From: Desulfotalea sp.
GTDB taxonomy: Bacteria > Desulfobacterota > Desulfobulbia > Desulfobulbales > Desulfocapsaceae
Direction: 5' to 3'
NCBI GenBank assembly: GCA_002733995.1
Contig: NVXR01000035.1
Coordinates: forward strand, 62,001 to 126,000
Length of the DNA stretch: 64,000 bases
A model generated the notes under the pieces. That model did no database searches. It was not told where the DNA came from and saw nothing but the letters and a program-made list of their open reading frames with translations. Every line of letters begins with the position of its first letter. Position 1 is the first letter of the stretch. The translations under genes and the position numbers were made by a program. This document shows positions 62,928 to 64,000 of this stretch, piece after piece.

Positions 62928-64000
62928 ATGACTCTTTCAAATGTTGAAGACACAATCGCCGCTATCTCTACTCCCGCCGGTGCCGGTGGGATTGGGATTA
63001 TTCGTATTAGCGGCGTTCAGTCCCTGGCTATCCTGCAATTTCTTTTTACCCCAAAGGATTCTTCCTGCAAGTACCGAAGCCACCAGTTATATTATGGTCA
63101 TATACATCATCCAGAAGACGGTAGAATTCTTGATGAGGTAATGGCGGTTATAATGAAGGCACCTCACTCCTACACCAGGGAAGATGTGGTCGAAATTCAT
63201 TGCCATGGCAGTTTTCTTGTCTTACAAAATATCCTCGATATCGTTGTTGCCAATGGAGCTGTTCTTGCCGCGCCGGGCGAATTCACCAAGCGTGCCTTTC
63301 TAAATGGTCGTATTGATTTGACCCGAGCAGAAGCTGTTATTGACATCTTATCTGCTAAAACAAGAAAGGGTGTTGATCTGGCCCAGGAACAATTGTCAGG
63401 TGCTTTGTATCGGTTGATCGAGCCACTTCAAAAAACTCTCACGGAAATGAGGGCTGTTGTAGAAGTTGCTATAGATTTTCCCGACGAAGATATCGATATA
63501 GTTGATAGTAAAAAAATGATCTCTCAAGTGGAAGATGATATCATCGCTCCACTCACCGCCTTGCTTACCAATGTGCACCAGGGGCGTCTGTACAGAGAGG
63601 GTGTTGCTCTGGTCATTGCGGGGCGACCCAACGTTGGTAAATCCAGTTTGCTTAACACTCTTCTCCAGGAAGAAAGGGCTCTGGTAACATCTATTCCTGG
63701 TACCACCAGAGATTCCATTGAAGAAATTATTGATATAGAAGGTATACCGGTTCGCATTATCGATACCGCAGGAATACGTTCCGGTGCTGGAGAAGTTGAG
63801 GAGCTTGGTATCCTCCGGGCGAAAGATCTAATTAATAAGGCTGATCTTGTACTTTTTCTGGTAGATGGTTCGCTTCCTGTAGCTCAAGAAGAGAAAGACC
63901 TGTATGCACAAGTCTCACATAAACCGGTGTTGACTGTCATAAATAAAATCGATTTAGGTCAACGGCCCAAATCTGAGAATTCAACTTTCGGGGTTGCTGG
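62928..64000 (+). CDS. mnmE: tRNA modification GTPase MnmE, partial
   Basis: The ATG at 62928, with GAGGA upstream, opens a frame that runs to the right edge (357 codons), so the C-terminus with the conserved CxGK-type end is not seen. The N-terminal tetrahydrofolate-binding domain starts with NVEDTIAAISTPAGAGGIGI and has APGEFTKRAFLNGRIDLTRA. The G domain is inserted in the helical domain: G1 GRPNVGKS at 232-239, G2 PGTTRDSIEE, G3 DTAGIR and G4 INKID. It works with MnmG on wobble uridines of tRNA. It is the last visible gene of the rpmH cluster. Confidence 0.97.
   Translation, partial: MTLSNVEDTIAAISTPAGAGGIGIIRISGVQSLAILQFLFTPKDSSCKYRSHQLYYGHIHHPEDGRILDEVMAVIMKAPHSYTREDVVEIHCHGSFLVLQNILDIVVANGAVLAAPGEFTKRAFLNGRIDLTRAEAVIDILSAKTRKGVDLAQEQLSGALYRLIEPLQKTLTEMRAVVEVAIDFPDEDIDIVDSKKMISQVEDDIIAPLTALLTNVHQGRLYREGVALVIAGRPNVGKSSLLNTLLQEERALVTSIPGTTRDSIEEIIDIEGIPVRIIDTAGIRSGAGEVEELGILRAKDLINKADLVLFLVDGSLPVAQEEKDLYAQVSHKPVLTVINKIDLGQRPKSENSTFGVA

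Noticed and set aside
1..64000. tRNA genes, CRISPR arrays, insertion sequences and prophage genes
   Set aside because: I looked for T-loop sequences, evenly spaced repeats, transposase-like frames with terminal inverted repeats and integrases, and found none that hold up.

Overview
The window reads as a chromosomal stretch of an anaerobic, marine, Gram-negative bacterium of the Desulfobulbales type (Desulfobacterota; the gene set and moderate GC resemble a Desulfotalea-like sulfate reducer). This is inferred from: F0 and F1 ATP synthase genes in two separate clusters, both b and b' subunits, a fused SecDF, a SulP anion permease with a STAS domain, a NhaD sodium/proton antiporter, BamD and AmiC as outer-membrane and periplasm markers, and a UbiD decarboxylase. 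Almost everything is core chromosome. I see no insertion sequence, prophage, CRISPR array, tRNA or rRNA gene.

Layout. 1-2108: a long gene cut by the left edge whose N-terminus looks like a ubiquitin-conjugating (E2) fold, followed by a transmembrane segment and TPR-like repeats; this is the most unusual gene here. 2284-10776: a divergent cyclic-nucleotide-binding/PATAN regulator, a HAD phosphatase, a cysteine-cluster protein, secDF, larB, bamD, trxB and trxA. 11100-14339: hemL, then the F0 cluster atpZ-atpI-atpB-atpE closed by a strong terminator. 14444-16764: a structured leader, a nucleoside phosphorylase and rimO. 16865-20135 (minus): an HU/IHF protein, a pseudouridine synthase, ubiD and a small unknown protein. 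21039-28386: glgA, gap and a 1423-residue dikinase-like protein. 28574-33221: a DUF2892/ArsR pair, an isochorismatase-family hydrolase and alaS. 33506-39541: the F1 cluster atpF'-F-H-A-G-D-C. 39978-49659: amiC, mutS, a HIT protein, a phosphoesterase, efp-epmA and a YgiQ-type radical SAM protein. 49686-55072: nhaD, the sulfate permease with a possible small ORF upstream, a NarL-type response regulator and a second HU. 55162-64000: lgt, mnmG, a methyltransferase, then the classic rpmH-rnpA-yidD-yidC-jag-mnmE cluster, the last cut by the right edge.

The genes serve connected jobs. The two atp clusters build one ATP synthase. SecDF, YidC, YidD, BamD and Lgt cover protein export, membrane insertion and lipoprotein or outer-membrane assembly. 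MnmG and MnmE make one tRNA wobble modification. EF-P and EpmA form a substrate/enzyme pair. RimO, the pseudouridine synthase, L34 and RnpA serve ribosome and tRNA maturation. TrxA and TrxB form the thiol redox pair.

Four genes were recovered by direct reading: the E2-like gene (1-2108), rpmH (59264-59401), mnmE (from 62928) and a 36-codon ORF at 53484-53594. Several start codons were moved to fit family length, Shine-Dalgarno sites or a promoter.
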